Positions 5,746 through 5,820 of a stretch of DNA of 5,820 nt are shown in pieces. Made by a program: the position numbers and the translations under genes. How positions within the stretch are numbered: the first letter of the stretch is position 1; the number at the start of each line of letters is the position of its first letter. Source of the stretch: Oscillospiraceae bacterium (lineage in GTDB: Bacteria > Bacillota > Clostridia > Oscillospirales > Oscillospiraceae); NCBI GenBank assembly GCA_017420125.1, contig JAFOJR010000081.1, positions 1 through 5,820 of the forward strand, given 5' to 3'. The notes beneath the pieces are model-generated. The model was given only the letters and a program-made list of their open reading frames with translations. It was not told the DNA's origin and did no database searches.

Positions 5746-5820
5746 ATGCGAGATACGATTTTTGTGAAAGGCGCCAGGGCCAATAACTTAAAAAATATCG
5801 ATGTGGAAATCCCGCGGGAC
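5746..5820 (+). CDS. uvrA: Excinuclease ABC subunit A (N-terminal 25 codons only)
   Basis: The frame starts at ATG 5746 and runs to the window edge. The visible residues include IFVKGARANNLKNIDVEIPRD (5-25), which matches the conserved UvrA N-terminus that precedes its first Walker A motif. UvrA is the dimeric ABC-type ATPase that first detects bulky DNA lesions and loads UvrB. The Walker A and zinc-finger regions are beyond the window. Most UvrA proteins have His in the HNLKN motif, where this one has Asn (NNLKN). Position directly after uvrB is the common bacterial order and supports the call. Confidence 0.94.
   Translation, partial: MRDTIFVKGARANNLKNIDVEIPRD

Overview
The window looks like a stretch of chromosome from a low-to-moderate GC Firmicute, most likely a clostridial gut-type bacterium of the Oscillospirales/Ruminococcaceae kind. 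The taxonomic guess rests on protein style: an ECF sigma factor paired with an RsgI-like membrane anti-sigma factor, Gram-positive AGGAG ribosome binding sites, and a DUF4956 membrane protein. It is inference, not a database match. All genes lie on the + strand and the window is densely packed.

Left region (1-2181). The window opens inside a DUF4956-family membrane protein whose 5' end is missing. After a 43-base gap comes a two-gene signalling cassette: an ECF-type sigma-70 factor (599-1174), overlapped by 4 bases (ATGA) by a single-pass membrane anti-sigma factor (1171-2181). The anti-sigma protein carries the extracytoplasmic RsgI-like domain, including a conserved Asn-Pro autocleavage-type motif. 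It lacks the usual RsgI N-terminal domain that I would expect with SigI, and it ends in a Pro/Thr-rich linker and an extremely aspartate-rich tail. This is the most unusual part of the window.

Middle gap (2182-2347). This 166-base intergenic region holds a very long, nearly perfect 61-nt hairpin that probably terminates the sigma operon. It is followed at once by a good SigA-type promoter with an extended -10 (TTGTCC, 17 bp, TGG-TATAAT).

Right region (2348-5820). A tight run follows: pyrE (orotate phosphoribosyltransferase), radC (JAMM/MPN+ family protein, overlapping pyrE by 11 bases), uvrB (complete) and the first 25 codons of uvrA. The only promoter I can see for this run is the one before pyrE, and I found no convincing LexA box. 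A pyrimidine biosynthesis gene and the nucleotide excision repair genes therefore appear to share a transcript. No tRNA, rRNA, CRISPR array, insertion sequence or phage gene is visible. Apart from the sigma/anti-sigma pair, the content is ordinary housekeeping.
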